Source: a virus. Taken from it: a DNA stretch of 64,000 nt. The notes beneath the pieces are model-generated. The model made no database searches. It saw nothing but the letters and a program-made list of their open reading frames with translations, and was not told where the DNA came from. Made by a program: the position numbers and the translations under genes. The DNA lies in the IMG/VR virus record IMGVR_UViG_3300025154_000052, positions 62,001-126,000 of that record; one strand, 5' to 3'. This document shows positions 7,847 through 16,157 of this stretch, in pieces (position 1 is the stretch's first letter; the number at the start of each line of letters is the position of its first letter).

Positions 7847-8138
7847 TAGTTTCCTCCTTTCTCATCTCCTGCCATCGCAACAACGTGTCGATGGCATCCT
7901 GAATGTCTCGGGTGATGTCTTTGCCCCCACCACGTCCACCGGCCACCAGCAACTTCTTGATGGCGTGCTGAAGGCATGGGTCAGTCACGCCGAGCAGAAG
8001 CAGCACGCAAGCAGTCGAGTCCTTACCACCGGAGAACGCGACGATGATCCGGTCGTAATCGTCAAACAACCACGGCGGCATTACTTCGGGCGGTTCTGTT
8101 ATCAGCGACAACTGCTTCGGCTTCACGTCAGCCCCCAT
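7827..8138 (-). CDS. mini PP-loop (PAPS-reductase-like) ATPase fragment
   Basis: A 103-residue protein. After QLSLI (residues 9-13) comes a PP-loop, DYDRIIVAFSGGKDSTAC, as in adenylylsulfate/PAPS reductase-like enzymes. The usual remainder of the domain is missing and is replaced by a glycine-rich stretch and a helix (RGGGKDITRDIQDAID). It is either a truncated enzyme or a nucleotide-binding subunit working with another protein such as the DndC of the same unit. ATG 8138 is preferred over the TTG at 8144 because transcription should begin near 8146, giving a leader of only about 8 bases. Confidence 0.7.
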   Translation of the reverse strand: MGADVKPKQLSLITEPPEVMPPWLFDDYDRIIVAFSGGKDSTACVLLLLGVTDPCLQHAIKKLLVAGGRGGGKDITRDIQDAIDTLLRWQEMRKEETSELESR

Positions 8139-8152
8139 ACACAACTGAGCTG

Positions 8153-8193
8153 AGTATAGCAGGCTGGTAGCAACAATTCAACGGGTATTTGAT
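8153..8193 (-). promoter_or_regulatory. promoter of the DndC/radical-SAM unit, leftward
   Basis: On the minus strand: an ATCAAATA element (8186-8193), four bases, TTGAAT (8176-8181), a 17-base spacer and TATACT (8153-8158). This is a diverged copy of the recurring module. Confidence 0.75.
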
Positions 8194-8236
8194 TGATTCT
8201 TGAGAGTTGAAGGCGGGCCGGACGTGTAGTAGCCGT

Positions 8237-8467
8237 TCATGGCTGCTTCGGGCGGGTGGACCATCGCCGCGTTCGTCGGCTTTGTGTCAACTGCTTGCGG
8301 GCACAGTCGCTACACTGCCTGGAACGGCCCTGCCGCAGGCTATCCCCTCGCACGAGGTGGATGGTTGCGCATGCCAGGCAGCGGCATTGGAATGTTTGTT
8401 CGCCAATGTATCGGAGAACGTCCCAGCCAGCAATACTGGTTCCTTCGAGTTTACGGCGATGGTTCAC
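8237..8467 (-). CDS. short zinc-ribbon protein, possibly a decayed HNH relative
   Basis: A 76-residue protein with GWDVLRYIGEQTFQCRCLAC and a second pair CSDCARK. This layout (fold start, CxC/CxxC, then CxxC) is found at the N terminus of phage HNH/AP2-type endonucleases such as the one at 294-944, but no nuclease part follows. It starts 2 bp after the previous gene. Confidence 0.5.
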   Translation of the reverse strand: MNHRRKLEGTSIAGWDVLRYIGEQTFQCRCLACATIHLVRGDSLRQGRSRQCSDCARKQLTQSRRTRRWSTRPKQP

Positions 8468-8469
8468 AG

Positions 8470-8733
8470 TTACTCCACGTTGGTTTTGGTACAGTCGGCG
8501 ATGACCTCGCCCTTCTCATCGAAGTACCGGATACGCCATGTGGGATGACAGTTCATCGGGTGTTTGCCATGTTTGAGTCGGTTAGCAAACATCACGTCAA
8601 GGTTGGCGCTTTGATTCATCCCGATGATGGTTCCCACATCCCCATCGACTTCGACCATCATTCCAAGCCGGGCGAAGTCGATGCCCCGGCATCGTTTCAT
8701 GTCGTCGATGAATTGTTTTTCCTTCTGAGTCAT
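8470..8733 (-). CDS. hypothetical protein
   Basis: An 87-residue protein (MTQKEKQFIDDMKRCRG start; central DVGTIIGMNQSANLDVMF). ATG 8733 is chosen because TTGGAGATC stands directly before it; the frame stays open upstream to 8832 without a better site. Unknown family. Confidence 0.65.
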   Translation of the reverse strand: MTQKEKQFIDDMKRCRGIDFARLGMMVEVDGDVGTIIGMNQSANLDVMFANRLKHGKHPMNCHPTWRIRYFDEKGEVIADCTKTNVE

Positions 8734-8776
8734 GAGATCTCCAAGGAGGCAAGGTTTATCCGGCCAGGGAAGACGG

Positions 8777-9103
8777 TTACCAGATATGAATGCCAATGTG
8801 CCACGACGGCTTGACGTCCAGTCCGAGCACATCGGCGCACTTGGCCAGGGCGTCCAGATGCTCAGGCTTGATCGGGCTCGGATCTGCCGTCATCTCGACG
8901 TGTGGACCGAATACCGTGTCTTCATCGCCTTGGTACGCGGAGCCGATTTCCGCGTACCACCAGTTGACCTCGAACGTAGCTTTCAGGAAGTCATCAAGCG
9001 AGTCTGGGCCGTCGTCGATGTCGAGCTTCGCGCAGATCTCATTCAGTTGCTCAGCCGTGAAGCGGAAGCCATACTTCACCACTGCCGTGTAATCGATGCT
9101 CAT
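8777..9103 (-). CDS. hypothetical protein
   Basis: A 108-residue acidic, tryptophan-rich protein (FEVNWWYAEIGSAYQGDEDT; ends in SWHIGIHIW). Leftward unit with the MDF-family genes upstream. Not recognised. Confidence 0.65.
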   Translation of the reverse strand: MSIDYTAVVKYGFRFTAEQLNEICAKLDIDDGPDSLDDFLKATFEVNWWYAEIGSAYQGDEDTVFGPHVEMTADPSPIKPEHLDALAKCADVLGLDVKPSWHIGIHIW

Positions 9104-9113
9104 CTGATTCCCC

Positions 9114-9311
9114 CTACTGGTCCACGCCGATGATGCTCATCATCTCGGCAACGAGGTCTCGAGCCGCCCGTTCGACGTCCGCGGATGACGGCTTGTCGAG
9201 TTCGCCGTCGTTGTCTACATCAACGGCGTCGATCATCTCCTGAATGGCTGACTCGGCCGCGTGGCGAAGCGCCTGATCTTCCGTACTCGTCGTCTGTGCT
9301 TTGAAGTCCAT
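9114..9311 (-). CDS. small acidic MDF-start protein
   Basis: A 65-residue acidic helical protein starting MDFKAQ. Two neighbours upstream begin MDFNAV and MDFEAL, so the three may share an ancestral N terminus. Function unknown. Confidence 0.65.
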   Translation of the reverse strand: MDFKAQTTSTEDQALRHAAESAIQEMIDAVDVDNDGELDKPSSADVERAARDLVAEMMSIIGVDQ

Positions 9312-9340
9312 AGGCTCCTTTCGCTGTTGGTAGGTTCAAG

Positions 9341-9366
9341 GGATGCTCCGTAGCGCCAGAGCATCC
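9341..9366. repeat. 8-bp hairpin between leftward genes
   Basis: GGATGCTC (9341-9348) and GAGCATCC (9359-9366) are perfectly complementary with a 10-base loop. It lies in the 100-bp gap before 9311 and could be a processing site or weak terminator; there is no T-run. Confidence 0.6.
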
Positions 9367-9411
9367 GGTTGAGCCTGCCTTTGTACCATTCTCCCGACGC
9401 CGGGAAGATGG

Positions 9412-10152
9412 TCAGTCGTTGTGGCTGTAGTAGGTGTCGTAGTCGTCCGGGTCGGTATCGGGAACGATCACGATGGTTCCGCCCGCGTACATCTGGAAGA
9501 GGCGCCGAGCGAAGCCGTACATGGCCGTGGGGAGGAAGTCCTTAGTGGACTTACTGGCATACCCGCCGAACCAGATGAACTGTAGGGAGTAGCCGCCATC
9601 GGACTTCTGCATGTGCAGATGGATCTCGCAGTCATTGACTTTGGTGATGGACTTCTTGCTACTTGAGTAACTGGAGATGTCGCGCTTGTGGGGAGCAGGA
9701 TTCAAACCGATGCTTAAATTTTTGTCTCCCTCGATCTCGATGAGCAGCCCGATGCATTCCGCATCGTCACGATTGGTGTCGTCCGCCTTATCTTCCTTGT
9801 AGGCGTCGATCAACTCCTGAAGGGCGATCGTCTTCGGGGGAGCCTTGAAGATTTCCTCCAGCCGCTTGGTGAGTACCGGGTGAGTCTGCTCGGTCACGTA
9901 CCGGTTGACGGCTCCCTCGACGAGATGTCCCATACCCAGCATGGCGGTCTGCAGGTTGACCTTGATGAGTTCGATGCCGATGGCCTCTTCGACCTTCTTG
10001 GTGAGAGCCTTGCCCATGTCGCCGTAAGGGCGAAGTGACTCGACGATGACGCCCTCGATGGTCTTCTCCAGATGTTTGGCCACCAACTCGCGCACCTTAC
10101 CGGAGTCGACCATCTTTGCCAGTTCATCTGCCACTACTGCGTTGAAGTCCAT
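9412..10152 (-). CDS. hypothetical MDF-start protein
   Basis: A 246-residue protein. The first 120 residues are helical and resemble coat-binding or scaffold-like helices (MVDSGKVRELVAKHLEKTIEG); the rest is a beta-rich domain (DCEIHLHMQKSDGGYSLQF). It begins MDFNAV like its neighbours. The family is unknown. Confidence 0.7.
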   Translation of the reverse strand: MDFNAVVADELAKMVDSGKVRELVAKHLEKTIEGVIVESLRPYGDMGKALTKKVEEAIGIELIKVNLQTAMLGMGHLVEGAVNRYVTEQTHPVLTKRLEEIFKAPPKTIALQELIDAYKEDKADDTNRDDAECIGLLIEIEGDKNLSIGLNPAPHKRDISSYSSSKKSITKVNDCEIHLHMQKSDGGYSLQFIWFGGYASKSTKDFLPTAMYGFARRLFQMYAGGTIVIVPDTDPDDYDTYYSHND

Positions 10153-10190
10153 GTGTTCCTCATAACTGAACTGTTTACTGGAAGTGTTGC

Positions 10191-10700
10191 CTACTTGGCG
10201 AAGTGCGCCGTGACGATATCGGTCATGGCCTTGGACACTGCCGCCTTGAACTCATCGCGAAGTGCGTTGATGATCCGCTGTATGTCGAGTTTGAACGTCT
10301 CGCTCACCACATCCGTCATGACCTTCTTGGCCACGTATTCGGCCCGGGGAATAGCCTTGCTGCCGTAGTTGTGGACGTCGGGATTACCTTTGCTATCCAC
10401 CTTCACCGCCCACCATTCCCTGGCAGCATCCACGAACATCTGCCGGATCGATGTGGGTTTGCCGTTCTCCTCGCCCCACGATGTGAGCGGTTGAAACCGC
10501 CCCTCAAGCGCTTTGGTCGCCTCGTCGTTGATGATGGCGGTAACCTTCTCACGAATGCCTTCGAGTGAGATACGCCGCACCTCGTCCCGGACGTCCCGAG
10601 CGCTATCATTTCGGTACTCTTCGACCAGAACAGTCACCGCGTTGTCTACAATTCGGTCGATGATGTCTTCCTTGGAGATCCCAAGTGCTTCAAAGTCCAT
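10191..10700 (-). CDS. hypothetical MDF-start protein
   Basis: A 169-residue helical protein with start MDFEALG. ATG 10700 has AGGA six bases upstream and gives the same MDF start as the two downstream neighbours; an in-frame ATG at 10712 overlaps the methylase stop. Its charged helices (SARDVRDEVRRISLEGIREK) suggest an oligomer. No family recognised. Confidence 0.7.
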   Translation of the reverse strand: MDFEALGISKEDIIDRIVDNAVTVLVEEYRNDSARDVRDEVRRISLEGIREKVTAIINDEATKALEGRFQPLTSWGEENGKPTSIRQMFVDAAREWWAVKVDSKGNPDVHNYGSKAIPRAEYVAKKVMTDVVSETFKLDIQRIINALRDEFKAAVSKAMTDIVTAHFAK

Positions 10701-10708
10701 AATGTTCC

Positions 10709-11701
10709 TCATTTCAGGTTAAATAGGCTGATCTGTTGAGCTTTTCGCGAATCAGGGATGGGTTCGCGTGAGCTGATAACTACTTGAGATAGGGATGGCT
10801 CCACCACCGGCTCGAGCCGGTGGATGGTGTCGAGAAGGTTGCGGAAGCGCCCTACCTGCTCGGTCAGGAGTCGTGTGTTGTCGAAGATGTCGTCAGGAAT
10901 AGGGACCAGCCCCCATGGCACATAGAGCGCCATGTTGATACGAGATGCCAGAAGCACCGTCGTGTCAATATCTGCCCCCGTAAGCCGCATAGTGTAGTTG
11001 GAGGCGGACAGAAGCATTCGCCCAGTGCCACAGCACGGGTCAAGCGTCCGTAACGCCCGGGTATCGCCTGCTTGCCGAGCGTCATGGAAGACCATTTCGG
11101 CCTTGGCATTGCACACGCCTTGGGGAGTCGGGAAGAATGCGTTCGGCCCGCCCCCGAACCGCTGGGAGATGAGTGTTCCCAGATAGTCGCCAGCGGCCAC
11201 CAGAAGATGACGCAGGTTCACCTCACGGTAGAGTGTTTCGCAGACGTTCTCTCGAAGTTCAGGAGGGCTGTCATGAACGCCCAGCGACCAGCCCAGCCAC
11301 TCGAGCAGCGATACCAGCGCCCGCCATCCGCCCCCGTCACGCTCAATAATGGACACCCATCGCTGAACCTGAGCGAAGGCAGGCTTAGCCGCTTCCTGGT
11401 AGGGTTGATGGAAGGTCACCCATGGGATGCCCTCAGACGGGAGCACCCCATGCATGAGCGTGTCAATGAGATAGCCCCATCGCTGCGGGATTGCCGGCGC
11501 ATTGCAGGTCTGGAGCAGAATGACGTAGTAGAGCGACCAGCCCTTGTACATCCATGGCCGTGGTGTGTCTTCAAAGGAAGGCATGCGCCCATGAGTGCGA
11601 CAGAACGCCAGCCATTCAGGAGATATAAGCCCAGTACCAGTCATAGCAGCGTCAGCGTCCACAATCCACCCAGCAAGATGGTCAGTCGATACGCGCACCA
11701 T
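10709..11701 (-). CDS. N6-DNA-methylase-like protein, catalytic motif not found
   Basis: A 330-residue protein. Near residue 235, TLDPCCGTGRMLLSASNY is the AdoMet-binding motif I of N6-adenine methylases of the HsdM type, preceded by FFPTPQGV. The catalytic (D/N)PP(Y/F/W) motif that should follow within about 60-80 residues is not present; the sequence goes to MALYVPWGLVPIPDD instead. It may bind AdoMet without methylating, or be a decayed enzyme. It ends in QQISLFNLK, a clamp-binding-like peptide. Confidence 0.75.
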   Translation of the reverse strand: MVRVSTDHLAGWIVDADAAMTGTGLISPEWLAFCRTHGRMPSFEDTPRPWMYKGWSLYYVILLQTCNAPAIPQRWGYLIDTLMHGVLPSEGIPWVTFHQPYQEAAKPAFAQVQRWVSIIERDGGGWRALVSLLEWLGWSLGVHDSPPELRENVCETLYREVNLRHLLVAAGDYLGTLISQRFGGGPNAFFPTPQGVCNAKAEMVFHDARQAGDTRALRTLDPCCGTGRMLLSASNYTMRLTGADIDTTVLLASRINMALYVPWGLVPIPDDIFDNTRLLTEQVGRFRNLLDTIHRLEPVVEPSLSQVVISSREPIPDSRKAQQISLFNLK

Positions 11702-11927
11702 CTTCAGAGGAGTCGGAATGAGACTCCTCTGATTGAATCCAAGTGTTGAGTTGATCGCGGAGCGCTTTGGCCGTCTCGACGTCGAACGAACCGAGCAAAA
11801 AGAGGTCAGTGGTATGTTTGTGCGGCTTGATACACATCAGGGTAAGAAGTCCAGGGTACCAACGGCTTTCGCCGACGGCATAGGTGTTCTTTTCGTTGCT
11901 ATGGTCTCTGCAAATCTTGAATGGCAC
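11682..11927 (-). CDS. hypothetical protein
   Basis: An 81-residue protein (MPFKICRDHSNEKNTYAVGE; SFDVETAKALRDQLNTWI) with an acidic tail. Its 3' end overlaps the methylase-like gene start by 20 bp. Unknown family. Confidence 0.6.
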   Translation of the reverse strand: MPFKICRDHSNEKNTYAVGESRWYPGLLTLMCIKPHKHTTDLFLLGSFDVETAKALRDQLNTWIQSEESHSDSSEDGARID

Positions 11928-11937
11928 AACGCTCCTT

Positions 11938-12450
11938 TCAGCCTATACGCTCGAAGTATTCGCCCTCGACGTATACGGGCGAACAGATGAGGACGCCGTT
12001 GATGTCCTCGAAAAGTACATCCACGCCCTCAGATACGAATCGCCCGACGATGTAACTACCACCCACCGCTATGTGGTATATCCACCTTCCAGGATAAACC
12101 TTGTCGGGCCAGCAATGTAGCCGTGTCGGTTCCTCCCCGTGAACGCACTCCTCAAGGCTGGAGACGTCCAGTCCCCGATTCCGAAGAGCGTCAACTACAG
12201 CAGCCATCGGGATCGTACTCAGGAACCGCTCACACGCCCTGACCATGCTGTCGTGATGGCCGATCCACCCCTCGATGTCGCAGAGGTCGGAGGGCGCATC
12301 TTCGCCGTCGCGCAGGAGTAGTGCCAGAGCCAGCATATCGGACTGGCCAGCCGACAACACGTACTCATCCGTGTCGCAGTCGATGAGCACCTGGTCTTGC
12401 TCGGTAATGACGGTGAGCCGGTGCCCACGGGCGTCATTGATGGCTATCAT
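11938..12450 (-). CDS. hypothetical protein
   Basis: A 170-residue protein. ATG 12450 overlaps the upstream TGA as ATGA, so MIAINDARGHRL is the start rather than the longer frame to 12525. The beta-rich N terminus (LTVITEQDQVLIDCDTDEY) is followed by a helical segment and an aromatic C terminus. Not recognised. Confidence 0.65.
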   Translation of the reverse strand: MIAINDARGHRLTVITEQDQVLIDCDTDEYVLSAGQSDMLALALLLRDGEDAPSDLCDIEGWIGHHDSMVRACERFLSTIPMAAVVDALRNRGLDVSSLEECVHGEEPTRLHCWPDKVYPGRWIYHIAVGGSYIVGRFVSEGVDVLFEDINGVLICSPVYVEGEYFERIG

Positions 12451-13241
12451 CGCTTCGCCCCTTTTGCCCGTCTGGCCTCGAGCGACCGCACACCGGCATG
12501 ACATCGTGCCCATTTGCCGTTGCACCGCTGGGACGCCGGCAATGTGGGATCACACTCACATGTGATCTGCCTGGCTTCGAGCTCGCCCACCCTGGCAGAC
12601 AGCGCCGCATTCTCACGCCGGAGACGGGCGATCATGGCCTGACTGTCGTCATCCACCACCGGGAGGACAACCCGGGCCGGTGCCAACTCCGGCCACCCAC
12701 GATTGATGATGTGACTAACGACGGTATGCCACCCGATGATCTCCACCACAGCGAGAAGACCGGGATCCCCGGGAGAGTCACCCTTCATCCATGTGGCCAG
12801 CGCCGCCTCGGGGTGTATGCCCCACGGCTCCTTCAGAGCGATGCTCCAGCCGTTGCTCCGAAGTCCACAGGTGTAGCCAGGCTCTACGTCAGAACTACCC
12901 ATACGATGTTTGATTTCGTAGGACCTCGGGTGCTCGAGCGCTCTGAACTGGTCGTAACTCAAAGAAGCAGGGTAGACCCGCCCCGCCGCCTTGACGATAC
13001 GGGTGTTGTGCGAGATGAATTGGTCATCGAAGGTGACCCGCCACCCAGTCTTGACGTCGATATGCCGGGTGGCATACTCCGATCGAAACACCGTCGCGCC
13101 CTCGTCCCGGTAGGGATTCCCCTGCTGGAGAGTGTCCCGCACCAGATACGGCCGATGATTCACGGTGTACACGAGCACACCGTCTCCCAGATCCGACCAG
13201 TCGTCGTCAGTCTGGAAGATCTCTCCCAATGGACCACTCAC
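12447..13241 (-). CDS. hypothetical protein with C-terminal coiled coil
   Basis: A 264-residue protein. Residues around 205-225 (IARLRRENAALSARVGELEA) form a short coiled coil, followed by a cysteine-containing tail (CECDP...CNGKWARC) that may bind a metal. The N-terminal region has no recognisable domain. ATGA coupling occurs at both ends. Confidence 0.65.
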   Translation of the reverse strand: MSGPLGEIFQTDDDWSDLGDGVLVYTVNHRPYLVRDTLQQGNPYRDEGATVFRSEYATRHIDVKTGWRVTFDDQFISHNTRIVKAAGRVYPASLSYDQFRALEHPRSYEIKHRMGSSDVEPGYTCGLRSNGWSIALKEPWGIHPEAALATWMKGDSPGDPGLLAVVEIIGWHTVVSHIINRGWPELAPARVVLPVVDDDSQAMIARLRRENAALSARVGELEARQITCECDPTLPASQRCNGKWARCHAGVRSLEARRAKGAKR

Positions 13242-13555
13242 AGTCGCTCCTTTCCGAATCTGAGCGTCAGCATCAGCCGCTCGCCCAATCCACCGTTCTC
13301 ATCCGTAAACTGCTCACGAACGAACACCCGCCGTACATCGTTATCCAGCCGCAAAACCGCCGATCGAAGCGCCTGCTCTGTGACAGGAAGCGGATCAAGT
13401 ACCACCACCCGAATCATTCCCCGCCCCTGAACACGCACCGCCGCCTCGAGCGCAGGGGGAATCATCACCTGAAACTCCCCCGTAAACCGCGCCACGTCAG
13501 ACCATGTATCCCCGCCATCAGGAGACACCGATACCGTAGAGTCGAAGTCATGCAT
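13238..13555 (-). CDS. hypothetical protein, first gene of the third leftward unit
   Basis: A 105-residue protein (MHDFDSTVSVSPDGGDTWSD; then GRGMIRVVVLDPLPVTEQAL). GGAGGATTGAGCT precedes the ATG. It lies about 100 bp from the promoter 13652-13692 and starts the unit that runs to 8237. Unknown function. Confidence 0.7.
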   Translation of the reverse strand: MHDFDSTVSVSPDGGDTWSDVARFTGEFQVMIPPALEAAVRVQGRGMIRVVVLDPLPVTEQALRSAVLRLDNDVRRVFVREQFTDENGGLGERLMLTLRFGKERL

Positions 13556-13651
13556 AGCTCAATCCTCCGAACATCTTTCGGGAAAATATGTACCACCATC
13601 ACAACCCGATGGCGGCATCCACACAAGCACTCAAGTACATCGTCCAGAGTA

Positions 13652-13692
13652 ATTCTATCACAGCTAACACAACTTTCAAATGTTATTTTACT
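13652..13692 (-). promoter_or_regulatory. promoter of the third leftward unit
   Basis: Minus strand: AGTAAAATA element (about 13684-13692), four bases, TTGAAA (13674-13679), a 16-base spacer and TAGAAT (13652-13657). It matches the recurring module apart from the one-base-shorter spacer. Confidence 0.65.
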
Positions 13693-13693
13693 G

Positions 13694-13736
13694 ATTCCAG
13701 TATTTTCTCACTACGATATACCGCAAATACTGGAAT
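13694..13736. repeat. 12-bp inverted repeat upstream of the leftward promoter
   Basis: ATTCCAGTATTT (13694-13705) and AAATACTGGAAT (13725-13736) are perfect complements with arm centres 31 bp apart, about three helical turns. It abuts the promoter element, suggesting a binding site for a dimeric regulator. Confidence 0.7.
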
Positions 13737-13903
13737 GAAAGTACATAAATGCTGTACTACCGGCAGTTTTACACTTAAGGATCTGGCTACTAGCAAAATG
13801 GCGCAAGTCCTCAATATATCACTTTATGCTATATGACAAAAGTGCTCACGATTTTGGAAAAGACAAGCATTCCAATATGTTACAAGTTGGCGTTTATTCG
13901 ACA

Positions 13904-13944
13904 GTTTCTGACACGGTGTCAGCGATTGACAGCGTGTCAGAAAC
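13904..13944. repeat. 11-bp inverted repeat
   Basis: GTTTCTGACAC (13904-13914) and GTGTCAGAAAC (13934-13944) are perfect complements around a 19-base loop that itself contains TGTCA...TGACA. There is no T-run, so it is an operator or origin hairpin rather than a terminator. Confidence 0.75.
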
Positions 13945-14225
13945 TCATGGGCGGGGTAGCGGATTCAAGGACGGGAAGAGCAAGGTTGAGCCGTGTGGTA
14001 GAACGCGATAGAGAGACTGGTGTAACGGCGAGAGTGAAGGGGAGGAGAGTAGGGACAGTAATGTAAGGGATCGGGAGAGCGATAAGGGGACAGACGAGGG
14101 AAAAGGGCAGAGATCGCGGGAGAAGTGACCCACCCGCCGCCCTCACCGAGCCACCTCTGGCCCAAAATTCACCCCATCCGCCACTCCACCATCTCAGCCA
14201 TCCAATTATACTTGACTGTTCACCC

Positions 14226-14300
14226 TGTTGATTCCGTAAAGTACCGTTTAAAGGAATGACGTAAAAAGCCGGGAAAACACCACTCTTCGCAAAAACACGA
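14226..14300. repeat. 75-bp direct repeat, copy 1
   Basis: This copy begins TGTTGA and contains AAGGAATGACG, CCGGGAAAA and GCAAAA at the same spacing as copy 2 at 14481-14555. The match is roughly two-thirds by eye, gap-free over 75 bases. Confidence 0.7.
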
Positions 14301-14480
14301 ACAGTCAACGCTATCTTGACGTACTGAAAAACACTGAAACCATCAATCCTGGCGTGATAATCTGGCATCTCACCCGGTGATATGGCCCCTGTTCTCCCTC
14401 TCCAGGAGGTCTCACCGTACCTGTCCATGCCCAGAATCAGCCTTAATTCGACTCTCCAGATAACTACTGACTAGTCGTAT

Positions 14481-14555
14481 TGTTGAAATAGACAAACAAC
14501 GCTTTAAGGAATGACGCTTAAACCCGGGAAAATACAGCACTTTGCAAAAGGGCGA
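14481..14555. repeat. 75-bp direct repeat, copy 2
   Basis: This is the second gap-free copy of the element at 14226-14300, with offset exactly 255 bp. The best-conserved core is AAGGAATGACG followed by CCGGGAAAA. It could be an iteron-like initiator site or paired structured elements. Confidence 0.7.
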
Positions 14556-15711
14556 GATTCAGTAGCCTACTGGATGAGTGGATATTGCTGAGACATAGGC
14601 TGGTGCTCACCCCAGAACACGGCTCTGGAGCGTTGACAGCGGCGCTGGCTGCGTGATAATAGGAGTGTCCGGAGCTGATAAAACTGAGACACTAGCCTGG
14701 CTGCGATGTCTCCATCAAGGCCCAGTGTAGGGCGAGATACCCAGTGAGTTGAGGTTCCGATCGTTCATGGATTGTGAATCACCAGCTATTCAAAGGGAGT
14801 CTACAAGGACGTGTAAAACCGTACCACTCCGTAAGCCTCTGTACTTCAATGGCATTATTGCCAGGTGCCTACTCGCTGCAAAGGGTCATAAGTTGTCATA
14901 ATGTATGTTATCAGACGTAGGTTTGAGCCGTGTTTTCCCGATTATCGACGTAACTACTTGACAACACACATGTATCATAATGGTCAAGTGAAGCTTGATA
15001 TCCATGCGTAATCAAGAGTGAACATGCAACCCGCACCTGGAATTATCATGCCCAGGTTGTACCAGGAAGGGACGTCCATCAAGCGCTCGCCGTCTCCCCC
15101 TACCTGATGATGATGTGGTTTGCTCGGCCATAGAGGCTGCCCAGTGTCCGAGTTGCGTTATCACCGGCCCGACGATCGCCACACAGCAGCGCTGCATACG
15201 AGTTCGTCATTCTCCGAGGGTGTCTCATTCTCTGGCCTGGCTCTCCTCCTTCGTCACGCGTACCACGCTACGAACCAACCATCTCCTGGACGCCGGAGCA
15301 GTTCATACCTCACCCGGAAAGCGTAAGACAGACGTAAGTGCTCGCTATGATTAAAGATTGTACCATTTTGGGTAAGTGCCTGATTTTTCTACAGAAATTA
15401 GGATTTTCCACAGCGCCGGATGTTTACTCGACCCCTCTCGCAAATTTGTCCATTTTTCCTGGAAATCAGCCCACAGTCTAGTTACACCATACCGCCATAA
15501 GTTAACCATACCTCCCGTGTCCGAGATTCCCTCCCCTCGCGCATCCCCATTTCTTCAGAACCTGCCCCCGACTACTTGTACTTGTTCCTTGTATCATTGT
15601 CTCACCCGCATATACAAGCCGCTGCCCCTCACTCCACCCGATCACTGTTCCCCTGCCGAATCCTGATTCCGAATCGTCCAGAAAAATTTTCCCAGGTTCC
15701 GCTCAAAATCG

Positions 15712-15741
15712 TTGCAAACCATTAAAATAGTGTTGTATAAT
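15712..15741 (+). promoter_or_regulatory. promoter of the long rightward arm
   Basis: TTGCAA (15712-15717), an 18-base spacer and TATAAT (15736-15741). ATTAAAATA (15721-15729), which elsewhere sits upstream of the -35, lies inside the spacer here, so at this promoter it could act as an operator. Confidence 0.65.
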
Positions 15742-15768
15742 AATCACACCACGACGGAGGTGCTTCAC

Positions 15769-16155
15769 ATGACGACTTATCGGCGCCTGGGTATCAACGA
15801 CGACGTAGACTCCTGCGATTGCTGTGGGAAAACTGGCCTGAAGCGGGTGGTCTGGCTTGAGGACGAGCACGGGGCGGTAACCCATTTCGGTGTGAACTGT
15901 GCGGCTCGAGCCCTGGGGCTTTATGGAAGCTTCAAGACCAGTCAGGACCTGAAGGACGCGTTCGACCGTGCCCAGACGGATCGTCAGGCGTATGAAGCAA
16001 CTCGTACCCAGTGTACTGAGCAGACGGCCCGCACTGGTGAGGAGCATGTCATTCTGCGTAGCCGTAGCGGGCATGGGGTTCGCTACCTAGTCATCCGCGA
16101 GAAGGCGTTCAACGCCGCTCCTGAGCGGTACCGTAACTGTTCATTCATGAGGTGA
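15769..16155 (+). CDS. small zinc-binding hypothetical protein
   Basis: A 128-residue protein with SCDCCGKTGLKRVVWLEDE and GVNCAARALGL, a two-part cysteine motif common in short phage proteins. GGAGGTGCTTCAC leads the ATG. It is the first gene of the rightward arm and its TGA overlaps the next start. Confidence 0.75.
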   Translation: MTTYRRLGINDDVDSCDCCGKTGLKRVVWLEDEHGAVTHFGVNCAARALGLYGSFKTSQDLKDAFDRAQTDRQAYEATRTQCTEQTARTGEEHVILRSRSGHGVRYLVIREKAFNAAPERYRNCSFMR

Positions 16156-16157
16156 GT

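Larger units (their letters stand above)
13556..15711. other. 2.2-kb non-coding divergent region, possible origin/control region
   Basis: No convincing gene is found between the divergent units. Features seen: a leftward promoter (13652-13692); a 12-bp inverted repeat (13694-13736); an 11-bp inverted repeat (13904-13944); a purine-rich (G/A) stretch about 13950-14128 that flips abruptly to a C-rich stretch about 14129-14215; a 75-bp imperfect direct repeat (14226-14300 and 14481-14555); TTGACA-N17-ATAATA near 14634; a DnaA-box-like TTTTCCACA (15404-15412); and a pyrimidine-rich stretch 15420-15700. CTCGAG, common elsewhere, is absent. Such a mix is typical of replication origins or regulatory hubs, but no initiator gene is adjacent, so this is inference. 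Confidence 0.5.

Noticed and set aside
13800-15660. Several short frames in the divergent region as genes
   Set aside because: They lack ribosome sites, are biased by purine- or pyrimidine-rich sequence, and overlap the direct repeats.
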